From positions 1 through 64,000 of the forward strand of contig CAWJHQ010000004.1 in the NCBI GenBank assembly GCA_963842775.1: a stretch of DNA of 64,000 bases, read 5' to 3'. The notes beneath the pieces were generated by a model. The model saw only the letters and a program-made list of their open reading frames with translations. It was not told the origin of the DNA and made no database searches. The stretch comes from R-RK-3 sp963842775. GTDB taxonomy: Bacteria; Pseudomonadota; Alphaproteobacteria; Rhizobiales; Rhodomicrobiaceae. The translations under genes and the position numbers were made by a program. Shown here one piece after another: positions 39,323 to 49,089 of this stretch. Each line of letters begins with the position of its first letter. Position 1 is the stretch's first letter.

Positions 39323-39984
39323 TCATCCAGTTGCATTCTCACTAAAAACATCATCGATCTGGCGCGAAACATCCTCGATGGGCGCTTCGCCGTCAACAAT
39401 CGCGACTTTGCCCAACTCCTTATAGTAGTTGATGAGCGGCGCCGTCTGCGTGTGGTATGCCTTCAGCCGGTTCTTGACCGTTGGCGGGATTGTCATCGGC
39501 CCGGCGCTTGAACTCGTGACTGCCGCATTTGTCGCAAACGCCATCATGCGCGGGACACTTGAATGCGTCGTGATAACCTTCGCCGCATTTAGCGCAAGTG
39601 AAACGGCCTGCGATCCGTTCGACCAGCCGTTCATCGCGCACCTGAATGACGATGACGCGGTCGATTGCGCTGCCCCGTTCTTCCAGCCAATCGTCGAGAG
39701 CCTCGGCTTGTTCGACGGTGCGTGGGAAGCCATCGAGGATGAAGCCCTTATCTGTCCTTCATGCCGGCCAGATGTTCAAAAACCACCTCGACGACAAGCT
39801 CGTCCGGCACCAGCGCGCCCTTATCCATAAAGGCTTTGGCCTGCTTGCCGACCGGCGTCTGGGCAAGAACCGCCGCACGCAACATATCTCCCGAGGAAAG
39901 TTGTTTGAGCGAAAATTTTTGCTCCAGAAGCTTGGCCTGCGTTCCTTTCCCCGCGCCTGGCGGGCCCAAAAGAATGAGATTCAT
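39323..39984 (-). CDS. adk: adenylate kinase with zinc-type lid, frameshifted
   Basis: Adenylate kinase, interconverting ATP, AMP and ADP. The P-loop GPPGAGKGT is at residues 7-15. The lid carries four cysteines (CAKCGEGYHDAFKCPAHDGV then CDKCG), the zinc-binding form. After shifts near 39745 and 39485 the segments GFILDGFPRT (AMP site) and RLKAYHTQTAPLINYYKELG complete the protein, which ends FSENATG. About 220 residues. ATG 39984 overlaps the secY stop by one base (TGATG). Location inside the ribosomal cluster is usual in this class. Confidence 0.95.
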
Positions 39985-41318
39985 CAGCGCTTCGCTCCTC
40001 TCAGCCTAGACTTCTTGATTAGGCCTTCATATTGGTGAGCGAGCAAGTGACTTTGAATCTGCGCAACCGTATCCATGGTAACGCTGACGACGATCAGGAG
40101 TGAGGTGCCGCCGAAATAGAACGGCACGCCGGCCGAGGAAATCAGGATTTCCGGAAGCACGCACACACCCGCCAGATAGGCGGCGCCGACCACGGTGATG
40201 CGCGTCAGTACATAGTCTATATACTCAGCGGTTCGCGCGCCCGGCCGAATACCGGGGATGAAGCCGCCATATTTCTTCAAATTCTCGGCCGTATCCTGCG
40301 GATTGAACACGATCGCCGTATAGAAGAAGGCGAAGAACACGATGCCCAGCACATAGAGCGCAATATAAAGCGGCTGCCCTCGGCCCAGAATCGCCGTCAC
40401 TGAAGTCAGCCATTCAGGCCCCTGCCCTGCGGAAAAATTCGCGATCGTGATCGGCACGAGCAGCAGCGAAGACGCAAAGATCGGAGGAATAACGCCGGAT
40501 GTGTTCAGCTTCAGCGGCAGATGCGAGCTATCGCCCTGGAACATCTTGTTGCCCATCTGCCGCTTGGGATATTGAACAAGCAGCCGGCGCTGCGCGCGTT
40601 CCATAAACACGATGCAGGCGATAACCAAAATCGCACCGAGCAGCATCGCGATGATCAAGCCGGGCGAAATCGCGCCCTGCCGGCTCAACTCAAGCGTGCC
40701 TACAAGGGCCGCTGGCAATTCCGCGACGATCCCGGCGAAGATGATGAGCGAAATGCCGTTGCCGACGCCGCGCGCGGTAATCTGCTCGCCTAGCCACATC
40801 AGGAAGACCGTGCCGCCGACCAGCGTGAATCACCGCCGTCAGTCCGGAAGAACGCGCCGGGGTCGGTGACGACATTGGTCGAGCTTTCAAGCCCGACAGC
40901 TATGGCGTAACCTTGCAGCGTCGCCAAGATCACCGTGCCGTAGCGCGTATATTGGTTAATCTGCTTGCGGCCGGTCTCGCCTTCCTTCTTCAACGCTTCA
41001 AGATGCGGCGAAACCGTGGTCAGAAGCTGCACGATAATCGACGCCGAAATATAGGGCATGATGTTGAGGGCGAAGATCGCCATGCGGCCGACGGCGCCGC
41101 CGGAAAACATGTTGAAGACGCCAAGAATACCGGACTGGTTCTGCCGCACCAGATCCGCCAGGGCTTCCGGATTGATGCCCGGGCAGCGGAATATAGGTGC
41201 CCAGACGATAGACCAGCAGCGCGCCAAGCGTAAACCAAAGGCGCTTCTTTAGCTCCTCGGCCTTACCGAAAGCGGAAAAATTGAGGTTGGCGACAAGCTG
41301 CTCAGCCGCAGACACCAT
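39984..41318 (-). CDS. secY: preprotein translocase subunit SecY, frameshifted
   Basis: Core channel of the Sec translocon, about 445 residues, ten membrane helices. The N-terminus reads LVANLNFSAFGKAEELKKRL, then YRLGTYIPLPGINPEALADL, GGAVGRMAIFALNIMPYISA and SPHLEALKKEGETGRKQINQ. After shifts near 41185 and two around 40830-40855 it continues MWLGEQITARGVGNGISLII, KYGGFIPGIRPGARTAEYID and ends LIKKSRLRGAKR. The shifts are single-base insertions. Same strand as rplO, which ends the spc group before it. Confidence 0.95.
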
Positions 41319-41454
41319 CAGGAGAACTCCAAATGCCGATGGGCGCGTCCGCGCGCCCGTCTCAGGCGCTTCCGAACAATGATGCCAGGAAGCGCTTCAA
41401 AATCTATTCCGTTGGTCACTCGCCTGAAACACGGAAGATCGCAACGAAGCAGTG

Positions 41455-41985
41455 CTATTCGTCCTTTGCGGCGGCTGCTTTCTTGCCCTTTTTCGGACGC
41501 CGCTCTGTTGCGTCCGTATCCTTGACCAGCTTCAGCAGCTTCACGCTTCCACCCGCTGCTTCCACGGCCTTGAGCGCACTGGCAGTGGCGCCGGCGACCT
41601 CAAGATTGATCTTGGCCTTCAACTCACCGCGACCCAGCAGGCGGATGCCATCACGTGCGCGCCGCACAAGGCCGGCTGCGATCATCGCATCGGCGTCGAT
41701 GGACTTTTTGGCATCCAGCTTGCCGTCGTCGATCGCGCGTTGCAGCCGCTCCAGATTGACCTCGGAAAATTTCAGGCGCGCGGGATTGTTGAAGCCGCGC
41801 TTCGGCAGCCGCATGTAAATCGGCATCTGGCCGCCTTCGAAGCCCTTGATGGCGACGCCCGACCGCGCCTTCTGACCCTTATGGCCACGCCCCGCCGTCT
41901 TGCCTAGTCCCGAGCCGATGCCGCGGCCGACACGCTTGCGCGCCTGCGTCGCGCCTTCATTATCTCTGAGTTCGTTAAGCTGCAT
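41455..41985 (-). CDS. rplO: 50S ribosomal protein L15
   Basis: Large-subunit protein L15, 176 residues, intact. The N-terminal segment QLNELRDNEGATQARKRVGR and GIGSGLGKTAGRGHKGQKAR are diagnostic, followed by GFEGGQMPIYMRLPKRGFNN. A lysine-rich tail (KKGKKAAAAKDE) makes it longer than the E. coli protein, as in many alphaproteobacteria. A gap of 136 bases separates its stop from secY. Confidence 0.97.
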   Translation of the reverse strand: MQLNELRDNEGATQARKRVGRGIGSGLGKTAGRGHKGQKARSGVAIKGFEGGQMPIYMRLPKRGFNNPARLKFSEVNLERLQRAIDDGKLDAKKSIDADAMIAAGLVRRARDGIRLLGRGELKAKINLEVAGATASALKAVEAAGGSVKLLKLVKDTDATERRPKKGKKAAAAKDE

Positions 41986-42007
41986 CTGCCTGCCTCAAGC
42001 CCATTCC

Positions 42008-42044
42008 ATATACGGCGCCGCTATCCAATATACGGCGCCGCTAT
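42008..42044. repeat. short tandem duplication at the rpmD stop
   Basis: The 20-base unit starting ATATACGGCGCCGCTATCCA (42008-42027) is followed directly by a second copy of its first 17 bases (42028-42044). The second copy overlaps the stop codon of rpmD (TAG, minus strand, 42041-42043). It may be a recent slippage duplication or an assembly artefact. Confidence 0.8.
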
Positions 42045-42259
42045 TTCGCCGCCGGTTCTTCAACGATCCGCACCAGATGCGAGACCTTCGCGATCATTCC
42101 GCGCACCGCCGGGTTGTCAGGCACCGTGCGCCGCTTACGTATCTTGTTCAGACCCAGTCCAACCAGCGTTTCGCGCTGATGCGCCGGGCGCCGGATCGGG
42201 CTGGCAATCTGCTCGATGACGAGCGTTCCGACCGGTTTTTTTGTCTTCTTCTCAGCCAT
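42041..42259 (-). CDS. rpmD: 50S ribosomal protein L30
   Basis: Large-subunit protein L30, 72 residues. It shows IEQIASPIRRPAHQRETLVG and LGLNKIRKRRTVPDNPAVRG, then MIAKVSHLVRIVEE. ATG 42259 (MAEKKTKKPVGTLVI) is the usual start; a longer frame to 42334 exists but overlaps rpsE. The last codons are duplicated in the adjacent non-coding repeat. Confidence 0.95.
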   Translation of the reverse strand: MAEKKTKKPVGTLVIEQIASPIRRPAHQRETLVGLGLNKIRKRRTVPDNPAVRGMIAKVSHLVRIVEEPAAK

Positions 42260-42281
42260 TGTATCAATTCCCTCGCCAGCC

Positions 42282-42848
42282 TTATGCGTCCTGGGCCGTG
42301 GCCGCGCCTTCAGCACCGTCGCGGCGGCGGGCAACGATCTCGCTCACCTTCTTACCGCGGCGCGCAGCGACACTGCGCGGGCTGTCCTCATGCCGCAGCG
42401 CGTCGAACGTAGCGCGCACCATGTTATAGGGGTTGGACGTGCCCATCGACTTGGCGACCACATCCTGAATGCCGAGCGTCTCGAACACGGCGCGCATCGG
42501 GCCACCGGCGATAATGCCCGTTCCCGGAGGCGCCGCGCGCAAAATTACGCGGCCCGCGCCATGATGCCCGGCGACGTCATGATGCAGCGTCCGGCCTTCG
42601 CGCAGCGGCACCTTCACCAGGCCGCGCTTGGCGGCTTCCGTCGCCTTCCGGATTGCCTCCGGCACTTCGCGGGCCTTGCCATGACCGAAGCCGACCCTGC
42701 CCTTCTGATCGCCGACGACCACGAGCGCCGCGAAGCCGAAGCGCCGACCACCCTTGACGACCTTCGCCACGCGGTTGATATGAACGAGCTTGTCGACAAA
42801 CTCGCTGTCGCGCTCTTCGCGGTCTCGTTCTCGCGGTGCACGTGCCAC
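42282..42848 (-). CDS. rpsE: 30S ribosomal protein S5
   Basis: Small-subunit accuracy protein S5, 188 residues, intact. It has FVDKLVHINRVAKVVKGGRR, FGFAALVVVGDQKGRVGFGH, GKAREVPEAIRKATEAAKRG and IIAGGPMRAVFETLGIQDVV. The C-terminal tail beyond residue 165 is typical in this class. Confidence 0.97.
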   Translation of the reverse strand: MARAPRERDREERDSEFVDKLVHINRVAKVVKGGRRFGFAALVVVGDQKGRVGFGHGKAREVPEAIRKATEAAKRGLVKVPLREGRTLHHDVAGHHGAGRVILRAAPPGTGIIAGGPMRAVFETLGIQDVVAKSMGTSNPYNMVRATFDALRHEDSPRSVAARRGKKVSEIVARRRDGAEGAATAQDA

Positions 42849-42885
42849 TGATAAATCCCTTCCGTCTCGTAAATAGTATGGAGCC

Positions 42886-43248
42886 TTAGAAACTCAACCC
42901 GCCTTCGCGCGCAGCATCGGCCAAGGCCTTGATTCGCCCGTGATACATATAGCCGCCGCGATCGAAAACCACATTCGCCACGCCCGCAGCCTTCGCACGC
43001 TGCGCAACGAGCTTGCCGACTTCAACCGCCGCCTCTTTATCGCTGCCGGTCTTCAGCTTGCCCTTCAGCTCTTTGTCCAGCGACGATGCCGATGCTACGG
43101 TCCGGCTGCTCGAATCGTCGATGACCTGAGCATAGATATGCTTGGAAGACCGGAAGACCGAAAGCCTCGGCCGCCCATTTGCGGCGCCGCGCACGGATTT
43201 GCGGACCCGCACCTTACGCCGCGTAAAATTCGAATCTGTCGCGCCCAT
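42886..43248 (-). CDS. rplR: 50S ribosomal protein L18
   Basis: 5S rRNA-binding protein L18, 120 residues, intact. The signature segments are RVRKSVRGAANGRPRLSVFR, SSKHIYAQVIDD and FDRGGYMYHGRIKALADAAR with the C-terminal EGGLSF. Standard position between rplF and rpsE. Confidence 0.97.
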   Translation of the reverse strand: MGATDSNFTRRKVRVRKSVRGAANGRPRLSVFRSSKHIYAQVIDDSSSRTVASASSLDKELKGKLKTGSDKEAAVEVGKLVAQRAKAAGVANVVFDRGGYMYHGRIKALADAAREGGLSF

Positions 43249-43261
43249 CGCCGAAACTCCG

Positions 43262-43798
43262 CTATTTCTTCTTCTTACCTTCCTTACGGAAGATGAATTC
43301 GCCGGCGTATCTGACGCCCTTGCCCTTATAAGGTTCCGGCTTGCGGTAACGCCGGATCTCCGCGGCGACCTGGCCGACCTTCGCCTTGTCGTTGCCGCTG
43401 ATCACGATTTCCGTCGGCCTGGGACATACGATCTGAATACCTTCCGGTATCGGATACATTACGTCATGGCTGTAGCCGAGCTGGAGTTGAAGCTCCTTGC
43501 CCTTCAGCGCCGCGCGATACCCAACGCCGGTGATCTCAAGCGTCCGCGTAAAACCGTTCGCGACCCCGCCAACAAGATTGTCGACCAGCGACCGCGACAT
43601 GCCCCACATTGAGCGAGCGCGCTTGCTGTCATCACGAGGTGCGACCTCGATACCGGCCTCGCCCATCTTGATGATGACATCGTCGACCAGCGTCAGGGAC
43701 AACTCGCCCTTTGGCCCCTTGACCTTCACGGTCTGACCGTCAACGGAGGCCGTGACGCCCTTAGGTACCGGAACCGGCTTTTTTCCAATCCTGGACAT
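43262..43798 (-). CDS. rplF: 50S ribosomal protein L6
   Basis: Large-subunit protein L6, 178 residues, intact. MSRIGKKPVPVPKGVTASVD starts it, then VKGPKGELSLTLVDDVIIKM, a middle VGVANG-like GGVANGFTRTLEITGVGYRA and the C-terminal RKPEPYKGKGVRYAGEFI with a lysine tail. The next gene upstream is rpsH. Confidence 0.97.
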   Translation of the reverse strand: MSRIGKKPVPVPKGVTASVDGQTVKVKGPKGELSLTLVDDVIIKMGEAGIEVAPRDDSKRARSMWGMSRSLVDNLVGGVANGFTRTLEITGVGYRAALKGKELQLQLGYSHDVMYPIPEGIQIVCPRPTEIVISGNDKAKVGQVAAEIRRYRKPEPYKGKGVRYAGEFIFRKEGKKKK

Positions 43799-43836
43799 CG
43801 TCCAAGCCTTTCATCTCATGCCAGGCTTTCGCCCGC

Positions 43837-44235
43837 TTAGAATATGCTGCAAAGCACTTCGCCGCCGACATTTTCCAGCCGGGCGCGACTATCCGACATC
43901 ACGCCTTTCGGGGTCGATAGAATGGCGACACCCAGACCGTTGGCAATGGTCGGCAGCTCCTTGACGGAAGAATAGACCCGCCGCCCCGGCGTCGAAACGC
44001 GCTTGATCTCGCGAATAACCGGCTGTCCATCGAAATATTTCAGCTCTATCTCGATCTCGGATTTGCCGCCGGTATAATCGATGCGGGAATAGCCGCGGAT
44101 ATAACCTTCGTCCTTCAAGACCTCAAGCACACGTTCACGCAGCTTGGAGGCAGGTGTCGAAACTTTCGGCCGACTCCGCATCTGAGCGTTTCTGATGCGG
44201 GTCAGCATATCTCCCAAGGGATCTGAAACCGTCAT
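43837..44235 (-). CDS. rpsH: 30S ribosomal protein S8
   Basis: Primary 16S rRNA-binding protein S8, 132 residues, intact. The start TVSDPLGDMLTRIRNAQMR and the end RPKVSTPASKLRERVLEVLK, GYIRGYSRIDYTGGKSEIEI and GVAILSTPKGVMSDSRARLE are diagnostic. In many bacteria S8 autoregulates the spc operon. Confidence 0.97.
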   Translation of the reverse strand: MTVSDPLGDMLTRIRNAQMRSRPKVSTPASKLRERVLEVLKDEGYIRGYSRIDYTGGKSEIEIELKYFDGQPVIREIKRVSTPGRRVYSSVKELPTIANGLGVAILSTPKGVMSDSRARLENVGGEVLCSIF

Positions 44236-44244
44236 TTAATCCCC

Positions 44245-44550
44245 CTACCAGCTCGACTTGACCATGCCCGGCACCAAACCGTTCGAGGACAATTCTCGAA
44301 GCGCAATGCGCGACATTCTGAGTTTGCGGTAATAACCGCGAGGCCGCCCGCTCACTTCGCAGCGATTCCGGACCCGGCTCGGCGCCGAATTTCGAGGCAG
44401 CTCGGCCAATTTCAGCCGCGCCTGAAAGCGCTCCTCCACCGGCAAGCTCTCGTCCTCGGCCCGCGCCTTCAGTGTCGCGCGGCGCGATGCATATTTCTTG
44501 GCGAGCGATTGGCGCTTCTTGTTGCGCTCAATCATGCTGGTCTTTGCCAT
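44245..44550 (-). CDS. rpsN: 30S ribosomal protein S14 (zinc-independent type)
   Basis: Small-subunit protein S14, 101 residues, intact, of the long C-minus type: the zinc CxxC pairs are absent and only one Cys is present in RNRCEVSGRPRGYYRKLRMS. It starts KTSMIERNKKRQSLAKKYAS and ends GLVPGMVKSSW. Confidence 0.97.
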   Translation of the reverse strand: MAKTSMIERNKKRQSLAKKYASRRATLKARAEDESLPVEERFQARLKLAELPRNSAPSRVRNRCEVSGRPRGYYRKLRMSRIALRELSSNGLVPGMVKSSW

Positions 44551-44589
44551 ATCTTCTCTTCTCCTCGTCCGCCCGCTTTATGGCGCGGC

Positions 44590-45150
44590 TCAGTTGCGGA
44601 ACGGAAAGTTGAACTGCTTCAGAAGCGCACGTGCTTCATCATCGGACCTAGCTGTCGTACACACGATGACATCCATGCCCCAGATCGCTTCCACTTTGTC
44701 GTAGTCGATCTCGGGGAACACGATGTGCTCCTTGATGCCCAGGGCGTAATTGCCCCGGCCGTCGAAGCTTTTCGGGTTCAGCCCACGGAAGTCTTTGACC
44801 CGTGGCAGCGCGATCGTGATGAGACGATCGAGAAACTCATACATCCGCGACTGGCGCAATGTGACCTTGGCGCCGATATGCATCCCGTCGCGCAGCTTGA
44901 AGGTGGCGATCGACTTGCGCGCCTTGGTCAAGACCGGCTTCTGGCCGGCGATCATGGCAAGGTCCCGCGCGGCGGAATCAACCTTCTTTCGATCGGAGAC
45001 CGCCTCGCCGACGCCCATATTCAGCACGATCTTGTCAAGCCGAGGCACTTGCATCGGATTTTGATATTTGAACTCCTCGACGAGCGCCCCACGAACCTTG
45101 TCGTGATAGTGGCGCTTCAGCCGCGGAACGTAGGCTCCCGCCTCAGTCAT
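44590..45150 (-). CDS. rplE: 50S ribosomal protein L5
   Basis: 5S rRNA-binding protein L5, 186 residues, intact. It reads RLKRHYHDKVRGALVEEFKY, VPRLDKIVLNMGVGEAV, RKSIATFKLRDGMHIGAKVT and VKDFRGLNPKSFDGRGNYAL, with the final TTARSDDEARALLKQF. Its start overlaps the end of rplX by eight bases. Confidence 0.97.
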   Translation of the reverse strand: MTEAGAYVPRLKRHYHDKVRGALVEEFKYQNPMQVPRLDKIVLNMGVGEAVSDRKKVDSAARDLAMIAGQKPVLTKARKSIATFKLRDGMHIGAKVTLRQSRMYEFLDRLITIALPRVKDFRGLNPKSFDGRGNYALGIKEHIVFPEIDYDKVEAIWGMDVIVCTTARSDDEARALLKQFNFPFRN

Positions 45151-45463
45151 CGATCACTTCTCCCGAACGCTTGGCGTAGCGAACCTTGCGTCCATCGTCC
45201 AAAATCCTGAAACCGATCCGGCTTGGTTTGCCATCCTTGGGATCTTCGATGGCAAGGTTCGACACGTGAATCGGCGCTTCCTTGGCGATAATTCCGCCTT
45301 GCTGGTTTGGGGTCTGCTTCTGATGCTTGCGCACCATATTCACCCCTTGCACAACAACCTTGTTTTCAGTCGGAAAGGCCTTCATGACCTCCCCGTGCTT
45401 GCCCTTGTCGCGGCCCGCGAGCACCACGACCTTGTCGCCGCGCCTGATCTTCAGCTTCACCAT
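45143..45463 (-). CDS. rplX: 50S ribosomal protein L24
   Basis: Assembly-initiator protein L24, 106 residues, intact. KLKIRRGDKVVVLAGRDKGK is the KOW motif; VVQGVNMVRKHQKQTPNQQG and EAPIHVSNLAIEDPKDGKPS follow. It overlaps rplN by one base and rplE by eight, indicating coupled translation. Confidence 0.97.
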   Translation of the reverse strand: MVKLKIRRGDKVVVLAGRDKGKHGEVMKAFPTENKVVVQGVNMVRKHQKQTPNQQGGIIAKEAPIHVSNLAIEDPKDGKPSRIGFRILDDGRKVRYAKRSGEVIDD

Positions 45464-45831
45464 TACAGCACCTCCGGAGCCAGCGAGATGATCTTCATGT
45501 GCTGCTTGGCGCGCAATTCGCGAGGCACCGGGCCAAAAATACGCGTGCCAATCGGCTCCTTATTGTTGTTGACCAGCACCGCGGCATTCCGATCGAAGCG
45601 GATCAGGCTGCCATCCGGGCGGCGCACGCCCTTGGCGGTGCGCACGACGACCGCCTTCATTACCTGGCCCTTTTTGACGCGGCCTCTCGGGATCGCCTCC
45701 TTGACGCTGACGATGATGATATCGCCAATCGTCGCGAAGCGGCGCATCGAGCCGCCCAGTACCTTGATACATTGGACGCGGCGCGCGCCGGAATTATCGG
45801 CGACATCCAAATTGGTCTGCATCTGAATCAT
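45463..45831 (-). CDS. rplN: 50S ribosomal protein L14
   Basis: Large-subunit protein L14, 122 residues, intact. MIQMQTNLDVADNSGARRVQ is the diagnostic start, then CIKVLGGSMRRFATIGDIII and RRPDGSLIRFDRNAAVLVNN; it ends EVL. It heads the spc group after a 77-base gap from rpsQ. Confidence 0.97.
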   Translation of the reverse strand: MIQMQTNLDVADNSGARRVQCIKVLGGSMRRFATIGDIIIVSVKEAIPRGRVKKGQVMKAVVVRTAKGVRRPDGSLIRFDRNAAVLVNNNKEPIGTRIFGPVPRELRAKQHMKIISLAPEVL

Positions 45832-45908
45832 GTCACAATCCTCGAACCCGGCCCGCCTCTCGCGGAACCGGATGCCGCGCGGGTCTAAATCATCAACTTA
45901 ACCGTCAC

Positions 45909-46151
45909 TCAGCCGGCGCCACTCTGCGCGAGCACCACCCATTTTTTCTTCTTCGACACGGGCGGACATTCCTCGATGCGGACGATGTCTCCCTGCTTGC
46001 AGCGATTGCTCTCGTCATGCGCGTGATATTTCTTGGTCAGGCGCACCGTCTTACGCATCACCGGATGGGTAAAGCGGCGCTCGACCTGCACGACGATGGT
46101 TTTATCGTTCTTGTCGGAAACGACTACGCCCTGAAGAATGCGTTTCGGCAT
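45909..46151 (-). CDS. rpsQ: 30S ribosomal protein S17
   Basis: 16S rRNA-binding protein S17, 80 residues, intact. PKRILQGVVVSDKNDKTIVV, QVERRFTHPVMRKTVRLTKK and GDIVRIEECPPVSKKKKW identify it. Last gene of the S10 group, ten bases after rpmC. Confidence 0.97.
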   Translation of the reverse strand: MPKRILQGVVVSDKNDKTIVVQVERRFTHPVMRKTVRLTKKYHAHDESNRCKQGDIVRIEECPPVSKKKKWVVLAQSGAG

Positions 46152-46161
46152 GGCTCCGCCT

Positions 46162-46368
46162 CTATCCCTTCGCTTCGGTGGCGCTCAGCTTCTGGCGCTC
46201 GACCGTTCTTATCCGTGCGATCGACCGGCGCACGTCCCGGACGCGCGCCGTATTCGAAAGCTGACCTGTCGCCTTCTGGAACCGCAGATTGAACTGCTCG
46301 CGCTTCAGCTTGATCAATTCGTCCCGCAGCTGGTCGGGCGTCAAATCCTTCACTTCACCGATTTTCAT
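46162..46368 (-). CDS. rpmC: 50S ribosomal protein L29
   Basis: Large-subunit protein L29, 68 residues. It reads MKIGEVKDLTPDQLRDELIK and LKREQFNLRFQKATGQLSNT. The ATG at 46368 is the family start, four bases after the rplP stop; an in-frame upstream ATG at 46392 would overlap rplP. Confidence 0.95.
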   Translation of the reverse strand: MKIGEVKDLTPDQLRDELIKLKREQFNLRFQKATGQLSNTARVRDVRRSIARIRTVERQKLSATEAKG

Positions 46369-46372
46369 CGTC

Positions 46373-46807
46373 TCAAGCCTTCCCTGCGACAACGGCTTCG
46401 CCGAAGCGCGCCACGATGCGGGTCTTGATCGGCAGCTTCGCCGCGCCCAGCCGCAGCGCCTCGCGCGCGACCGGATCAGGCACGCCGTCGATCTCGAACA
46501 TCACCCGGCCCGGCTTCACCCGGCAGGCCCAGAATTCCACCGAGCCTTTGCCCTTGCCCATGCGCACTTCAATCGGCTTCTTCGTCACCGGCAGATCCGG
46601 GAAAATCCGGATCCAGACGCGGCCCGCGCGCTTCATCTGCCGGGTGATGGCCCGGCGCGCAGCTTCGATCTGCCGCGCGGTCACACGCTCCGGTTCCAGC
46701 GCCTTCAATCCATGCGAGCCGAAATTCAGCTCGAAGCCGCCTTTTGCATTGCCGCGATTGCGGCCCTTATGCACCTTGCGGAATTTTGTGCGTTTCGGTT
46801 GCAGCAT
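46373..46807 (-). CDS. rplP: 50S ribosomal protein L16
   Basis: Large-subunit protein L16 near the A site, 144 residues, intact. MLQPKRTKFRKVHKGRNRGN, ARQIEAARRAITRQMKRAGR and WIRIFPDLPVTKKPIEVRMG are diagnostic. Follows rpsC after 34 bases. Confidence 0.97.
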   Translation of the reverse strand: MLQPKRTKFRKVHKGRNRGNAKGGFELNFGSHGLKALEPERVTARQIEAARRAITRQMKRAGRVWIRIFPDLPVTKKPIEVRMGKGKGSVEFWACRVKPGRVMFEIDGVPDPVAREALRLGAAKLPIKTRIVARFGEAVVAGKA

Positions 46808-46841
46808 GTCCCTGCCCTTTACCTATTCGTACCAAGCGCGC

Positions 46842-47564
46842 TCAGCCTTGAGCGTGATCACGCCTGCCGCGTCCGCCACCACCGCCGCCGCTCTCTTGAA
46901 CTTCAAGCGCGAGACGCTCCTGAGCCATCGGATCGTGATCCAGGATTTCGCCTTTGAAGATCCAAACCTTGATGCCGATAATGCCGTAAGCGGTCACGCC
47001 GAGCGCGGTGCCGTAATCAATATTGGCCCGCAGCGTATGCAGCGGCACCCGGCCCTCGCGATACCATTCGACGCGCGCGATTTCAGCGCCGCCCAGACGC
47101 CCGGAGCAATTGATCCGGATGCCCAGCGCGCCAAGCCGCAGCGCCGATTGCACAGCCCGCTTCATCGCCCGGCGGAACGCCACGCGGCGCTCAAGCTGCT
47201 GGGCGATGCTTTCGGCGACGAGCACGGCGTCGATCTCCGGCTTGCGCACTTCGACGATATTGAGATGCACCTCCGACGTCGTCATCGCCGCCAGTTCGCC
47301 GCGCAGCTTTTCGATATCCGAGCCCTTCTTGCCGATCAGGATGCCCGGCCGCGCGCTGTGGATCGTGATCCGGCATTTGCGGTGCGGACGCTCGATGACC
47401 ACCTTCGAAATTCCGGCCTGGCGGCGGGTCTTGGCGACATATTCGCGGATCTTCAGATCTTCCTGCAGCAGCCGCCCATATTCCTTGCGGCCCGCATACC
47501 ACCGCGAATCCCAAGTGCGGTTGATGCCGAGACGCAGGCCGATCGGATTGACTTTTTGTCCCAT
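46842..47564 (-). CDS. rpsC: 30S ribosomal protein S3
   Basis: Small-subunit head protein S3, 240 residues, intact. It starts MGQKVNPIGLRLGINRTWDS, carries a KH domain (IHSARPGILIGKKGSDIEKL) and the C-terminal SGRLGGAEIARVEWYREGRV, with a glycine/arginine tail. Start overlaps the last base of rplV. Confidence 0.97.
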   Translation of the reverse strand: MGQKVNPIGLRLGINRTWDSRWYAGRKEYGRLLQEDLKIREYVAKTRRQAGISKVVIERPHRKCRITIHSARPGILIGKKGSDIEKLRGELAAMTTSEVHLNIVEVRKPEIDAVLVAESIAQQLERRVAFRRAMKRAVQSALRLGALGIRINCSGRLGGAEIARVEWYREGRVPLHTLRANIDYGTALGVTAYGIIGIKVWIFKGEILDHDPMAQERLALEVQESGGGGGGRGRRDHAQG

Positions 47565-47944
47565 CAGGCGGTCTCCTGCACTTCTCTCACGACGACCGTG
47601 AGCTGTGCGAATGGCTTCATGATCCGGGCCATGCGGCCGCGAGCCCGTGGGCGCGACCGCTTCATGACCAAATTTTTGCCCACATAGGCTTCCGAGACGA
47701 TCAGCGCATCGACATCGAGGCTGTGATTGTTCTCGGCATTGGCGACGGCGGACTCCAGCGTCTTCTTCACATCCTGGGCGATGCGCTTGCGCGAGAAGGT
47801 CAGATCGGCAAGCGCCTTGCCGACCTTCTGGCCGCGGATCATCTGCGCCACGAGATTGAGCTTCTGCGGGCTGACCCGGATATTCCGGGTCACCGCCTGG
47901 GCTTCATTCTCGGCCAGCCGCCGTTCTTGTTTGGCCTGTCCCAT
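47564..47944 (-). CDS. rplV: 50S ribosomal protein L22
   Basis: Exit-tunnel protein L22, 126 residues, intact. TRNIRVSPQKLNLVAQMIRG, SRKRIAQDVKKTLESAVANA and the loop region RSRPRARGRMARIMKPFAQL identify it. It starts three bases after the rpsS stop. Confidence 0.97.
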   Translation of the reverse strand: MGQAKQERRLAENEAQAVTRNIRVSPQKLNLVAQMIRGQKVGKALADLTFSRKRIAQDVKKTLESAVANAENNHSLDVDALIVSEAYVGKNLVMKRSRPRARGRMARIMKPFAQLTVVVREVQETA

Positions 47945-47947
47945 CCG

Positions 47948-48226
47948 TTACTTCCTCTTGGCCTTCTTATCCGCGCCATGGCCGTAATAGGTCCGGGTCG
48001 GAGAGAACTCGCCGAATTTGTGCCCGATCATGTCCTCGCTGACGATCACCGGGACATGCTTCTGGCCGTTATAGACGCCGAAGGTCAGGCCGACGAATTG
48101 CGGCAGGATCGTCGAGCGACGGCTCCAGATCTTGATGACCGCATTCGAGCGGGATTCCCGCGCCTTCTCGGCTTTCTTCAGCATATACCCGTCGACAAAC
48201 GGGCCTTTCGAGACTGACCGTGCCAC
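47948..48226 (-). CDS. rpsS: 30S ribosomal protein S19
   Basis: Small-subunit head protein S19, 92 residues, intact. MARSVSKGPFVDGYMLKKAE, IKIWSRRSTILPQFVGLTFG and GHKFGEFSPTRTYYGHGADK are diagnostic. Ten bases after rplB. Confidence 0.97.
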   Translation of the reverse strand: MARSVSKGPFVDGYMLKKAEKARESRSNAVIKIWSRRSTILPQFVGLTFGVYNGQKHVPVIVSEDMIGHKFGEFSPTRTYYGHGADKKAKRK

Positions 48227-48235
48227 GTCTCTCTC

Positions 48236-49070
<835 letters not shown>

Positions 49071-49089
49071 GGCTCAACGCTCTCGCTTC

